Shown: positions 46,748-55,056 of the stretch, one piece after another
Numbering within the stretch: position 1 is the first letter of the stretch
Layout: the number at the start of each line of letters is the position of its first letter
NCBI RefSeq assembly: GCF_025252405.1
Contig: NZ_CP104307.1
Span: forward strand, 3,348,001 to 3,412,000
Direction: 5' to 3'
Source of the DNA: Flavobacterium sp. TR2
GTDB lineage: Bacteria; Bacteroidota; Bacteroidia; Flavobacteriales; Flavobacteriaceae
Length of the DNA stretch: 64,000 nucleotides
Made by a program: the position numbers and the translations under genes
The notes under the pieces: generated by a model
What the model was told of the DNA's origin: nothing
Seen by the model: the letters and a program-made list of their open reading frames with translations, nothing else
Database searches by the model: none

Positions 46748-48229
46748 ATGAAGTCAGCCTATTTATACGTTCGTGTAAGTACGGACGAACAAAAAAGAAA
46801 AGGTTACTCTTTGCCGGAGCAGGAGGACAGGTTATTGAAATATTATGATATCGAGGTCAAAGGAATTTATCGCGAAGATTACTCTGCAAAGAATTTCAAT
46901 AGACCGGAATGGAATCGATTGTTTTCAGAAATCAAAAAGAAATCCTCAGGAGAAGACAAAAATATATTATTTATCAAATGGGATCGATTCAGTCGTAATG
47001 TTGAGTATGCGTACGAAATGATTGGGAAGCTCCGGAAATGCAAAGCAACTGCAAAGGCTATTGATCAGCCAATCGATTTCTCTGTACCTGAAAGCACAGT
47101 TATGCTGGCTGTATATTTGGCTGTCCCGAAAGCAGAAAATACACGGAGAGCTCAAAACACTTCAAATGGTATTCGTCGGGCGAAGCTGATGGGCAGACAT
47201 CCCAGTAAGGCACCATTAGGATTTATCAATTTGACAATGATGGATGGTAGGAAAGGCATTGCTCCTAAAGAGCCAGAAGCCGAAATTATAAAATGGGCCT
47301 TTTATCAAGTTGCGAGGAACGATCATAAAATATCCAAAATCATTAAAATAGTCAATGATAAAGGATTAGTATGCTCAAGATCACACTTTTTCAGGATTTT
47401 ACATAATCCTGTTTATTGCGGGCTTATACCGGTAACACTTGACTCTGGTAATGAGGGAGTGGTAAAAGCATTACACGAGCCATTGATTTCTGAGTCATTG
47501 TTTAATCAGGTTCAGTCCGTTATTAATACAAGAAGAAGAATTACTGCCAAGAAAGATGATTTACAATCATTATTTTTTCTTAGAAGTTTTTTAATATACC
47601 CTGTTTGTAATCGAAAACTTTGCGGAAGTGTTTCAAAAGGCAGATCAAAAAACTATCCATATTATCATTGTCATAATGGATGTAGAACAAGAATAAATGC
47701 ATTATTCCTTAATGACTGTTATTATAACAAGCTTCGACAATTAATGCTCTCAAAGAATGCAGTTGAATTATTTAAAAAAGTTTTGGAAGATCAGAATATA
47801 AAAACACAGAAAGCAAGTTATTTATGTACCCAAAAGGTATTGGAGAGGAAAATAAATGAGGAGGAGCTAACCCTTTCTCGAGGCAGAAAATTATTTATAG
47901 CTGGAATATTAAAAATTGATGACTACAACCAATTAAGAAAAGAGAATCAAGTCAGCACTAAAAATCTTAAAAAGGAAGTGCATGATATTGCCGTTAAATT
48001 AAAAGGGATTGATAGAAAAAATCAAATAGAAGAAAAAGCATTAGTTGAAATCTTTCAAAGATTTTCTGAATTTGAGGCTTCAGATAAAAGACATCTTGTA
48101 AATCTTATTCCACCGACGGAAATTAATTTTAAAACAGGAGATCTATCTTTAGGCTTAAATCAAGCATTTTTAAAAATATTATCAAAAAAAAGAAACCGAA
48201 AAAACAATAGAAAAAATGAATTTCATTGA
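46748..48229 (+). CDS. Large serine recombinase
   Basis: A 493-residue site-specific recombinase. The resolvase catalytic domain (about 2-145) has the nucleophile S11 in VRVSTDEQ and arginines in KWDRFSRN. The recombinase domain (about 165-270) contains PLGF, IIKWAF and ILHNPVYCG. A zinc-ribbon-like part (about 285-320) reads YPVCNRKLCGS and YYHCHNGC; the first expected CxxC cysteine is replaced by Tyr (YPVC). The C-terminal coiled-coil is followed by a basic tail. Such enzymes integrate phages and islands. It is divergent from the TIR operon in the same repeat-bounded cassette, so it is the likely mover. Confidence 0.9.
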   Translation: MKSAYLYVRVSTDEQKRKGYSLPEQEDRLLKYYDIEVKGIYREDYSAKNFNRPEWNRLFSEIKKKSSGEDKNILFIKWDRFSRNVEYAYEMIGKLRKCKATAKAIDQPIDFSVPESTVMLAVYLAVPKAENTRRAQNTSNGIRRAKLMGRHPSKAPLGFINLTMMDGRKGIAPKEPEAEIIKWAFYQVARNDHKISKIIKIVNDKGLVCSRSHFFRILHNPVYCGLIPVTLDSGNEGVVKALHEPLISESLFNQVQSVINTRRRITAKKDDLQSLFFLRSFLIYPVCNRKLCGSVSKGRSKNYPYYHCHNGCRTRINALFLNDCYYNKLRQLMLSKNAVELFKKVLEDQNIKTQKASYLCTQKVLERKINEEELTLSRGRKLFIAGILKIDDYNQLRKENQVSTKNLKKEVHDIAVKLKGIDRKNQIEEKALVEIFQRFSEFEASDKRHLVNLIPPTEINFKTGDLSLGLNQAFLKILSKKRNRKNNRKNEFH

Positions 48230-48380
48230 GAAGAATGTTTCAGTAGAGAAAGCCGTTATTATTCTTTCTAAAAACGGCATTCAGGTAGATGAGAAGGAAG
48301 CTAAAATTATTTTGGAATTACTGTATTTAGTATCAAAAAATTACGATAAACCAAAAGAGAAAAAAATCCTATATCCTTAA
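48216..48380 (+). CDS. Small protein (54 aa) downstream of the recombinase
   Basis: Overlaps the recombinase end by 14 bases. The translation begins MNFIEKNVSVEKAVIILSKN and continues with IILELLYLVSK: two amphipathic helices with a pattern A-x-x-I-L-x-x-N-G-I-x-V-x-x-x-E-A-x-x-I-L. I recall similar ~55-residue proteins next to Bacteroidota recombinases. The last ~15 codons recur as a fragment at 62.06 kb. May be a recombination directionality factor or small regulator; that is speculation. Confidence 0.6.
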   Translation: MNFIEKNVSVEKAVIILSKNGIQVDEKEAKIILELLYLVSKNYDKPKEKKILYP

Positions 48381-48569
48381 CGGGATTTCGAACTATCGTT
48401 CAGCTTCGATTAAATCTCTAATAGTGCCACTTTAAGACTGTTTATTTCAAACAGACTAAGAATTTCTTGTGAAAAAATCGAACCACAATTATTAGGCTGC
48501 GAAGGCTTGAAAAATCTACACATTAGGGTATAAAAAAAGAGACAACTAATTGCTAGTTGTCTCCTTAAG
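48324..48569 (+). repeat. 245-bp segment duplicated at 62.06-62.30 kb
   Basis: Starts in the 3' end of the 54-residue gene and ends at GTGAC. It is highly similar over its length to 62055-62298, including CCACTTTAAGACTGTTTATT, TTTCTTGTGAAAAA and the final AGACAACTA hairpin. It looks like the terminal segment of the recombinase element. Confidence 0.8.
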
Positions 48570-48898
48570 TGACCTCACTGAACAATTTACAAACCATTTT
48601 ATGAATGATTTAAAGAAATTGGCTTATTTTTAAGTGAATTTGTAAGATAATTATTTTGTATTTTCACTTAAAAGCGGTTTGTATGTATCGTAGAGGTTAA
48701 AAGTTAAAAAGGTTATTTAAATATAATTGAATCTTTAAAGAATATTTATTAGATTAAAATCCATAAGATTATTTGATTTATTATTACAAGAGTTTGATTC
48801 AAATAATATTTAAAATTATATAAATCTTTGTACTAAATAAATATCAAAATTTGTTTAGGACAGGAATTTTACTTGATGCTGGCGTTTTTTAACTTTGA
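48381..48898. other. Intergenic region with right cassette boundary
   Basis: No gene is supported. It holds the end of the duplicated segment, repeat copy R3 and ~190 AT-rich bases before the DUF3570 gene end. Confidence 0.55.
48540..48705 (+). repeat. Dispersed repeat copy R3, right boundary of the TIR cassette
   Basis: Hairpin AGACAACTA-ATTGC-TAGTTGTCT (48540-48562), GTGAC, then the body. The 22-base core (48638-48659) is identical to that in R2. An internal 11-bp inverted repeat TTTTAAGTGAA/TTCACTTAAAA is present. The right arm TGTATCGTAGAGG (ending near 48696) is the exact reverse complement of R2's left arm. Confidence 0.8.
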
Positions 48899-50083
48899 CT
48901 ATTTATATTTTATATTAATGGAGATAATATCCGAAGTCATATTGGTGGTTCGGGTATAATGCCCGTAACGTATCTCTAAGGTATTCCAGTGCTTAAGGCC
49001 AAAAATTCCGTTAAGCGGGGTAAATTTCATTCCCATTCCGAAAAAACTGCTGTCAAACTTAGACAAATCATAGTTGCTGGTGTAGTATTCATCAGCTGCA
49101 GTATGTTCCCCGTATGGTTTGAAATATTTCGTTCCGCTCTGGGTGTAATACCTGTAAAAAGGACTCAGGGAGAAAGCCTGAGTTAATTTCACCGGAATTT
49201 CAAGATCGGCTGTATGCGCTTTTAAGCTCCAGTCGTCAGTATAATATCTATAATAGGCACGGATAATTACATTGTCTCCCATAAAATAACTGGCTCTGAT
49301 CCCTAGTGGGATTTTAAGTCGTGTATCGGGCATTTTTTCCTGATGAACAGAACCATCTTGGAAATAAACCCTGTGAAAAGGAAGACTTAAATAGCCGTTC
49401 TGGCTGATAACATCCCCAACAAGTATGACCTGAAGATCTTTATTTATAACCTGAGAATAACTCAAAGTTCCTGCAAAAGTATTACGGTTGGCGCTATCGT
49501 AGCCTTCCTGGCCAGGCGGTCTGAGTTCTACTGGCATAATCAGTTTCAATTGATCGATGAATGTCTGGAATTTAGCAGTAAATTCACCATTCCTGTCTTT
49601 TGTTTTTTGGGAAAAGCTGATGTTTCCTCCAAAGGACTGATAATCAAATTCGGTAGATGATGAAATGCCGATTCCAAGCGTTCTTCCTTTTTCTTCATTT
49701 TCCCTCAGATAAGTCAGGGAAGGGTAGAAGCGGTTGTCTGAAGATGAAGCAGACGAATTTGCGCTCAAATCGATCATATCTGATGATGCAGAAGTATAAT
49801 GGTCAATACCTGCCTCGATATCAAAGGTATGTTTTATTCCAGTTTCACCATATTTTACAAGTCTAACATCAATAGTATTGGCGATATCAGTAAGGTGTTC
49901 AGAGCCAATTCCACCGGTAACAGCCGAATTATTTCCGTCCTGTTTATAATAACTGGAAACCAGATTTACCTCTTCCAATTTTAATTTTTTGCTTTTATAA
50001 CCCGTAGAATCAGCAGGGACATTTTGTGCTCTTGTCTGAAATAGAGCGAGTAAGGCAAATCCTGTAATGAATATTCTTTTCAT
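48899..50083 (-). CDS. DUF3570 outer-membrane protein
   Basis: A 394-residue protein with a signal peptide ending TRAQN (about residue 20) and a strand-rich body with segments such as YKQDGNNSAVTGGIGSEHL and GIRASYFMGDNVIIRAYYRYY, typical of the DUF3570 family, predicted outer-membrane barrels. It is the last gene of a DUF4266/ApbE/thioredoxin cluster that recurs in several Gram-negative phyla. The job of the set is unknown to me; electron transfer or flavin chemistry at the cell surface is plausible. Confidence 0.85.
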   Translation of the reverse strand: MKRIFITGFALLALFQTRAQNVPADSTGYKSKKLKLEEVNLVSSYYKQDGNNSAVTGGIGSEHLTDIANTIDVRLVKYGETGIKHTFDIEAGIDHYTSASSDMIDLSANSSASSSDNRFYPSLTYLRENEEKGRTLGIGISSSTEFDYQSFGGNISFSQKTKDRNGEFTAKFQTFIDQLKLIMPVELRPPGQEGYDSANRNTFAGTLSYSQVINKDLQVILVGDVISQNGYLSLPFHRVYFQDGSVHQEKMPDTRLKIPLGIRASYFMGDNVIIRAYYRYYTDDWSLKAHTADLEIPVKLTQAFSLSPFYRYYTQSGTKYFKPYGEHTAADEYYTSNYDLSKFDSSFFGMGMKFTPLNGIFGLKHWNTLEIRYGHYTRTTNMTSDIISINIKYK

Positions 50084-50104
50084 TTTTTTTTGATTGTGTG
50101 AAAA

Positions 50105-50338
50105 TTAGTTACAGCCGCAGCCACCGCCGCTTTTTCCTGAATTTGCCCCGGAAGCTCCTTCACGGTAGGATTGAAAACTGAGTTCTGTCTTTTCGATTTT
50201 CCTATTAGAAAGTACCATTTCAGAATCATTGATTTTTCCTTTCTGATATTCCTTTACCGAAGTACAGGACGCGGACAGTATGCCCATTAAAGCAATACTG
50301 CATAGTAGCACGAGATTTTTTTGCTTAGGCTTTTTCAT
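50105..50338 (-). CDS. DUF4266 lipoprotein with C-terminal GCGC motif
   Basis: A 77-residue lipoprotein. The lipobox is GILSASC (Cys25). The middle reads SVKEYQKGKINDSEMVL, the DUF4266 hallmark, and the C-terminus ends in a glycine-rich GKSGGGCGCN. The paired cysteines close to the C-terminus are suited to metal, cofactor or peptide-modification chemistry. It overlaps the ApbE gene by 4 bases (ATGA-type), so the two are coupled. Confidence 0.85.
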   Translation of the reverse strand: MKKPKQKNLVLLCSIALMGILSASCTSVKEYQKGKINDSEMVLSNRKIEKTELSFQSYREGASGANSGKSGGGCGCN

Positions 50339-51285
50339 TTCAGGTTAATGTTTTTTGAATTGTAAATTTTATTGTTGTCGTCTATGATGATGCAGTAGAG
50401 ATCCGGTATCTGATCTATTAAAAACAGGCCGGCTTTAATGCCCATCACCGCAATTGGAGTCGCCATTGCATCGGCAAATTCTGCATTTGAAGCTATGATG
50501 GTCACACTTTTTATTCCGCTTATCGGCAGTCCTGTTTTCGGGTCAATAGTGTGAGAATACTTTTTGCCGTTAATTGTTACGAACTTTTCATAATTTCCAG
50601 AGGTTGCCACTGCTTTATTGGAGATTTCCATATAAGAGAATGCTGCGTTTGGCGAATCGGGATCTGCCACGCCGATGGTCCATTTCCGGCCGTCTGGTTG
50701 CAGCCCCCAAGCCGAAAGATCTCCGCTTGCATTAATAATCCCGCTCTGGACATTATTTTTAAGCAGCACTTTTTTTGCCATTTCGGCGGCATAACCTTTT
50801 CCGATACCTCCAAAACCAATCCGCATTCCTTTTTCTTTCAAGAATACAGTTGTATTTTCTTTGTCCAGAATTATGTTTCTGTAATCAATAAGATGCACCA
50901 TCTTTTTTGCTGTGAGCGAATCAGGAAGGCTGGTCATTGTTTTATCAAAATTCCAAAGGCTTTTGTCGATGCTTCCGTAGGAAATATCAAATGCACCTTG
51001 TGTAATTCTAGAAATCCCTATCGATCTTTCGATAAGATTAAAAACTTCCAGATCTACTTTGACAGGTTTGATTCCAGCATTTTGATTGATCAGATTGGTC
51101 TGGCTGTCTTCTTTGTAAGTAGTCAGAAGTTTTTCAATCCGCTTGATTTCTTCAATGGCCAGGTTGATATTCTCATTTCCTGTTTTCTCATTATGGGCGA
51201 CAACCGTAATGGTAAAGCTGTTGCCCATGAGTTTTAGGGACTCGGAATATTTTTGATTTTCAGATATGTTATTTTCGGCTCTCAC
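50335..51285 (-). CDS. apbE: FAD:protein FMN transferase (ApbE)
   Basis: A 316-residue ApbE family protein that attaches FMN covalently to Thr/Ser of target proteins using FAD and Mg2+. Visible motifs: GFGGIGKGYAAEMA (FAD-binding), INASGDLSAWG, YSHTIDPKTGLPIS and the metal-binding aspartate in FADAMATPIAVMG. The start lacks a signal peptide or lipobox, whereas most ApbE proteins are exported, so the true start may differ or it acts in the cytosol. It overlaps the thioredoxin-like gene by 17 bases. Confidence 0.92.
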   Translation of the reverse strand: MRAENNISENQKYSESLKLMGNSFTITVVAHNEKTGNENINLAIEEIKRIEKLLTTYKEDSQTNLINQNAGIKPVKVDLEVFNLIERSIGISRITQGAFDISYGSIDKSLWNFDKTMTSLPDSLTAKKMVHLIDYRNIILDKENTTVFLKEKGMRIGFGGIGKGYAAEMAKKVLLKNNVQSGIINASGDLSAWGLQPDGRKWTIGVADPDSPNAAFSYMEISNKAVATSGNYEKFVTINGKKYSHTIDPKTGLPISGIKSVTIIASNAEFADAMATPIAVMGIKAGLFLIDQIPDLYCIIIDDNNKIYNSKNINLK

Positions 51286-51706
51286 AGATCGCTTTTATTT
51301 CGGCTGTCCACTCATCAGGAGTCTTTTCTGGTTTTCCATGCCAGGTTTTGATTTCTTTGCCATCCGCGTCCAGAAGAAGCGTAAGAGGAAAACTTCCTTC
51401 CTTATTATAAATTTCTGCTAAATCCTCGTTTCGCTTTACTTGCTCCGGAGTTCCAATATTTTTCTTTTTTCTGGGAAAATCAGCATTGACCAATACTAAA
51501 TTTTCATTTGCCATAGCAGTAAAAACTGCGCTTTCCAGATAGTCCCTTCTCGTCAAGATACAAGGCCCGCACCAGTCAGAACCCGAGAAATTCAAGAGGA
51601 TTAATTTGTGTTTTTCTTTTGCAGTTTTTTTTGCATTATTAAAGTCAGGTTCCCAGTTTATGGAAAGCGTCATTGTCAGTGCAAGGAATATAGTTATCAG
51701 TTTCAT
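51269..51706 (-). CDS. Thioredoxin-family exported protein
   Basis: A 145-residue protein with an N-terminal hydrophobic signal (1-16), then a thioredoxin fold with the redox motif WCGPC (C46, C49) in FSGSDWCGPCILTRRDYL. A cis-proline-like segment GSFPLTLLLDADG follows. It opens the DUF4266/ApbE/DUF3570 unit and likely reduces cysteines of the DUF4266 tail or another periplasmic partner; this link is inferred. Confidence 0.88.
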   Translation of the reverse strand: MKLITIFLALTMTLSINWEPDFNNAKKTAKEKHKLILLNFSGSDWCGPCILTRRDYLESAVFTAMANENLVLVNADFPRKKKNIGTPEQVKRNEDLAEIYNKEGSFPLTLLLDADGKEIKTWHGKPEKTPDEWTAEIKAICESRK

Positions 51707-51819
51707 CTTTTTCTTTTTTTTGTATATACGAAATAACGAAAAGCATGGTTTGTTATTTTTGCGGCTCGCTTAAGATTGGATTAATATTTTTAAGCGGTTA
51801 CAAGCCCTGTTTTCTTGTT

Positions 51820-52509
51820 TCAGGCAGTCTGGACTCCAAAAATATATCCGACCAGGGCTGAGGCAGCCATAGCAAAAGTACCCCAGATGCAGATCCGAAG
51901 GACTGATTTAAGGATATTTGAGCCTCCCGCCTTAGCGGCAAGAATCCCTGAGAAAGCCAGAAAAAGAATGGAAAAGGCATATTGGCAGAAAATCATGTCT
52001 TTAATGGGGGCAAAAATTGCTACCAGCAGGGGAAGAAAACCTCCAATAATAAAAGATACCGCCGATGCAAACGCAGCTGCCAGAGGATTGGCCTGCGTGA
52101 TTTCGTTGATCCCCAATTCATCCCTTGCATGTGCTTCAAGGGCGTCATGAGCCATCAATTCAGAGGCCACCTGCCTAGCCAGTTCTTCATTCAGCCCCCT
52201 TCGTATATAAATCTCCGCTAATTCTTCAAGTTCCTCTTGCGGCATATTCTGCAGTGCCAATTTTTCCCTTTCGAGATCAGCTGATTCAACATCTGATTGC
52301 GAACTGACCGATACATATTCCCCGGCAGCCATGGACAGCGCGCCTGCAACCAGTCCAGCAACTGCAGCAAGCAGAACAGGCTCTCTGGCTGTGCTTGCCG
52401 CTGCGACGCCAATCGTAAGACTGGTGGTTGAAAGTATCCCATCATTGGCTCCAAGTACTGCCGCCCGGAGCCAGCCGCTTCTGTTAATATAATGAACCTC
52501 AGATTCCAT
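51820..52509 (-). CDS. VIT1/CCC1-family iron or manganese transporter
   Basis: A 229-residue membrane protein of the VIT family. Typical segments are AAVLGANDGILSTTSL in helix 1, GALSMAAGEYVSVSSQSDVE in helix 2 (metal-selective Met/Glu region), the cytosolic acidic helices with EELEELAEIYIRRGL, and ANPLAAAFASAVSFIIGGFLPLL. These exporters move Fe2+/Mn2+ out of the cytosol. A small gene and a Fur-like box lie directly upstream. Codon use is GC-richer than in the PUL. Confidence 0.92.
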   Translation of the reverse strand: MESEVHYINRSGWLRAAVLGANDGILSTTSLTIGVAAASTAREPVLLAAVAGLVAGALSMAAGEYVSVSSQSDVESADLEREKLALQNMPQEELEELAEIYIRRGLNEELARQVASELMAHDALEAHARDELGINEITQANPLAAAFASAVSFIIGGFLPLLVAIFAPIKDMIFCQYAFSILFLAFSGILAAKAGGSNILKSVLRICIWGTFAMAASALVGYIFGVQTA

Positions 52510-52527
52510 AATTTTTATTTAGCAGTT

Positions 52528-52668
52528 TTACCCAGTCACGGTCTTCAGAGGTTTTTTCTGTGCCTCCAAAATTGTTTTTACGCTGTTTATTTTTTTATCT
52601 ATGCCTGTAAGGGCTCTCTGCACATGGTCTTTATCAGCAATGCTCATTTTAGCCGGCTTGAAATTCAT
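52528..52668 (-). CDS. Putative 46-residue protein upstream of the VIT gene
   Basis: Translation starts MNFKPAKMSIADKDHVQRAL and continues with a charged helix up to LKTVTG. It ends 18 bases before the VIT start and lies downstream of the Fur-like box, so it would be co-transcribed. No family recognised. A heptad-like hydrophobic spacing (V-x-x-A-L-x-x-I) suggests a helix. Confidence 0.45.
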   Translation of the reverse strand: MNFKPAKMSIADKDHVQRALTGIDKKINSVKTILEAQKKPLKTVTG

Positions 52669-53057
52669 AATAAAATTAACTTAAATCCTTTTTGGATATG
52701 AGAATAATACCATTAGAATGATTCTAAATTTAATAGGAAATTATATTTATATTGTATATCGTTCTTTGTTAGCCCAAAATTAAAAGGAAGATTCCTACTG
52801 CCGTGTGAGATTTATGCAAAAAAAAGAATGCCTTATGAAGTGCTCTTTCAATTATACCCGGCTTGCCTTTTTTGCCTGCCTGTCTTCCTGACTGCGTGAA
52901 AATGCTGGCTGGCACTAGATGGAACAGGATTGAGGCGCAGGATAAACATGCGGTCTGTTTTACGCAGACCCAAATGGAGCAGTTCAGGGCTTTTATGGAG
53001 ATGTATCGCCTAAATTTCCCTGGACTGCATTATTTTTGAAAAAGCCTGCAGATAAAA
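52669..53057. other. Intergenic region with Fur-like box
   Basis: These 389 bases hold the VIT-operon promoter region and a stretch with a 45-codon frame at 52902-53039 on the plus strand that is not supported as a gene. Confidence 0.4.
52713..52727. promoter_or_regulatory. Fur-family-like operator TTAGAATGATTCTAA
   Basis: A perfect 7-1-7 inverted repeat, the spacing used by Fur, PerR and Zur regulators (compare PerR TTATAATNATTATAA). It lies 45 bp upstream of the small gene that precedes the VIT transporter, fitting metal- or peroxide-responsive control. Confidence 0.5.
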
Positions 53058-53426
53058 TCATTTTTCAAATAATCCATCCTTTTCCCATTGCTTGACTATA
53101 TCTATAGTTTCCTGGGGCATTCTTGGGCCTCCTTTAGGCATCAGCACACTATTGCCGTTTTCCAGGGAAATTCGGATAATGAGGCTTCGTTTTAAAACAG
53201 CATCTTTGACTTGGGCATATGTGACAAGAGATATAGGGGCACCGTTTGTAGGAACCGCTGCATGGCAGACAATGCAATTATTGTCAATAATTGATTTTAC
53301 ATCCTTGTCATATGTTACTGATCCGGCAGGCGCGGTGGTGTTCATTGGAGCGGAGGAATCATCATTTGAGCAGCCTGCAAGGATTATGGCGGCTAATAAA
53401 ACGGCACATGCTTTTTGTAGTTTCAT
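53058..53426 (-). CDS. Mono-heme cytochrome c-like lipoprotein
   Basis: A 122-residue lipoprotein. Lipobox LAGC (C19), then a c-type heme site CIVCH at 51-55 and a candidate axial methionine in VLMPKGGPRMP (about residues 95-103). The spacing fits a short periplasm-facing electron carrier. It is transcribed away from the following plus-strand genes, across a 311-bp region. Confidence 0.85.
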   Translation of the reverse strand: MKLQKACAVLLAAIILAGCSNDDSSAPMNTTAPAGSVTYDKDVKSIIDNNCIVCHAAVPTNGAPISLVTYAQVKDAVLKRSLIIRISLENGNSVLMPKGGPRMPQETIDIVKQWEKDGLFEK

Positions 53427-53737
53427 AACGTGTTTTTTTAGTTTACAAAGCAGACATGATTTTCATCTCAAGGAATGCTTTTCACCTATATACGTCAAAA
53501 TTTATTTTACAGATTTTAAGAAGTACTTTTTTTATCCATTCAAATTCAGATTAAGACTTTTACGGGCTGTATAAAAAATAGAGCGTGAGGGATGCTGTTT
53601 TTATCATAGCTGATGCTGGGGAAAAGATTCAAACTATTTAAAATAATTCTAAACTAAAGTTTTCTTTTTACTTGTTAAAACCATCCTAAAAAAGTTTCCG
53701 TATATGACCTTAAATCTAACCGCTATAAAAATCACTT
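53427..53737. other. Divergent intergenic region, cytochrome and 144-aa gene
   Basis: No gene is supported. Near 53638-53652 is TTTAAAT-A-ATTCTAA, a degenerate relative of the 7-1-7 box found before the VIT operon (two mismatches in one half). Confidence 0.4.
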
Positions 53738-54172
53738 ATGAAAATCAACAAGTACATCAAAAAAGCACTTTGGATCGCAATGGGAATTGCGGTCCTATTT
53801 TCGGCAATTCTTCTTTTCCATATCATTACTGCCAAGCCTGCGGTTTATGACACTCCAAACCTGCAGGTGAGCCGCATTGATTTCAAGGAAGCTATCGATT
53901 CTGCGCAGGCCATACAGATTTGCGCTGATTTGAGATCCATTAAAGGGCTGACCTCAGATTCCATCATTATCAAGAGAAACGTGGTGGTTTATTTCCATAA
54001 TAACAGAATCACAAATTCGAAAAAGGTCTATGCGCAGCTGATGGCCAAAAGGCATTATGATGCCCAGCCTTATATACTGCCTGAAAATCTGGCTTCCAAA
54101 GAAGTTTGTCCTATGGACCAAAACAGTCTGGGCTATAAGTTGTCCCAGAAGATCAATCATTTTTTTAATTAA
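53738..54172 (+). CDS. Small membrane-anchored protein of unknown function
   Basis: A 144-residue protein with one N-terminal transmembrane helix (about 10-32) and a soluble remainder with a beta-alpha pattern: SRIDFKEAIDSAQAIQICADLRSIKGLTSDS, then VVVYFHNNRITNSKKVYAQLM. The layout slightly recalls heavy-metal-associated ferredoxin-like folds but lacks their CxxC. It precedes the hemoglobin-like lipoprotein gene by 19 bases and is probably co-transcribed. No family could be named. Confidence 0.7.
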   Translation: MKINKYIKKALWIAMGIAVLFSAILLFHIITAKPAVYDTPNLQVSRIDFKEAIDSAQAIQICADLRSIKGLTSDSIIIKRNVVVYFHNNRITNSKKVYAQLMAKRHYDAQPYILPENLASKEVCPMDQNSLGYKLSQKINHFFN

Positions 54173-54191
54173 CCCTTTAAATATAATTGTT

Positions 54192-54779
54192 ATGAAAAAT
54201 TATTCTAAAATTGCCTTATGCGTGTTATTCTTTTCAGCAGCTGTTTTTACATCCTGCAGCAATGATGATGAGACTCCGGCTCCTGTAAAAGCATCCATAT
54301 ATGAGCGATTGGGAGGCACTAAAATGGTTGCAGATCCTGATAATTCGGGACAGATGATCGAGCAGGGGCGCCTGAGCTTCCGTAAAGTGGTCAATTCAAC
54401 CATCGGATTGATAGTTGCCGATATCCAGTCCAATGCATCAGGAAACCTGCAGGCTCATTTTGCACCCCTTTTGGCCGAAACCGGAACAACCCAAGCTACA
54501 AATATTGCAAAATTATCAGATAACCTGACTGATTTCTTTTCATTCAACACCGGAGGCACCAATGCAGTAAATACGTATTCGGGCCTGAGCATGGCGGCGG
54601 CGCACAACCCTGCGACAAATCCTAGAATGGGAACAAAATCCAGCAGTGCGGACTATACAAAATTCGAAGGTTATGTGGGAGCGGCGGCCAATGCGAACGG
54701 CGTTGCCTCAAACACAGAACTCTATACGGATATTGTGGCAGTTTTGGAATCATTGAGAACGCCTATCGTCCAAAAATAA
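54192..54779 (+). CDS. Truncated-hemoglobin-like lipoprotein
   Basis: A 195-residue lipoprotein; the start at 54192 is chosen because it gives a signal peptide with lipobox VFTSC (C22), while an upstream start at 54057 would run through the previous gene. The mature part begins SIYERLGGTKMVADP and contains YSGLSMAAAHNP with H138 and a C-terminal DYTKFEGYVGAAANANGV, a pattern like group 1 truncated hemoglobins, in which this histidine is the proximal heme ligand. The segment between (about 60-125) is longer than usual. An exported globin beside cytochrome c and hemA is unusual. Heme binding is inferred. Confidence 0.65.
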   Translation: MKNYSKIALCVLFFSAAVFTSCSNDDETPAPVKASIYERLGGTKMVADPDNSGQMIEQGRLSFRKVVNSTIGLIVADIQSNASGNLQAHFAPLLAETGTTQATNIAKLSDNLTDFFSFNTGGTNAVNTYSGLSMAAAHNPATNPRMGTKSSSADYTKFEGYVGAAANANGVASNTELYTDIVAVLESLRTPIVQK

Positions 54780-54790
54780 GTAATCTTCCC

Positions 54791-54833
54791 AAAAAAACGC
54801 CGCCTTTTTCTGCGGGCGGCGTTTTTGTTTTAA
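54791..54833 (+). terminator. Rho-independent terminator after the globin-like gene
   Basis: GC-rich hairpin AAAACGCCGCC / GGGCGGCGTTTT followed by a T-rich tract, 11 bp after the stop codon. Confidence 0.9.
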
Positions 54834-55056
54834 ACATTTTTTTATTCCAAAATGAGCATGCCTGCCTAAAGAAACCTCTTTTCAGTATAAATTTCTTTTA
54901 TGCCATCTTTGGCCATATCATGATACATGGAGTGAAATGATTGCCACCGGCTTTGCCTTGGAGCCGTTTATCGGCATACCTGTAAAAACATCATTGCGAA
55001 TTGATGTTATAACGCAGACTTCCCTAAATTTTCGAATCTTAAATTAAAGTTATCCC

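Noticed and set aside
46967-47155. Minus-strand frame inside the recombinase
   Set aside because: Shadow of the conserved catalytic domain.
38551-48705. Canonical Thoeris or CBASS
   Set aside because: No SIR2-SLOG ThsA, cyclase, SAVED or nuclease effector is seen, so the cassette does not fit these definitions.
50551-51237. 228-codon frame opposite apbE
   Set aside because: Antisense to a conserved gene; cysteine/phenylalanine-rich translation typical of a shadow frame.
52902-53039. 45-codon frame on the plus strand
   Set aside because: No ribosome-binding site or family pattern; kept only as a note in the intergenic entry.
54057-54191. Longer start for the globin-like lipoprotein
   Set aside because: It would overlap the preceding gene and hide the signal peptide and lipobox that begin at 54192.
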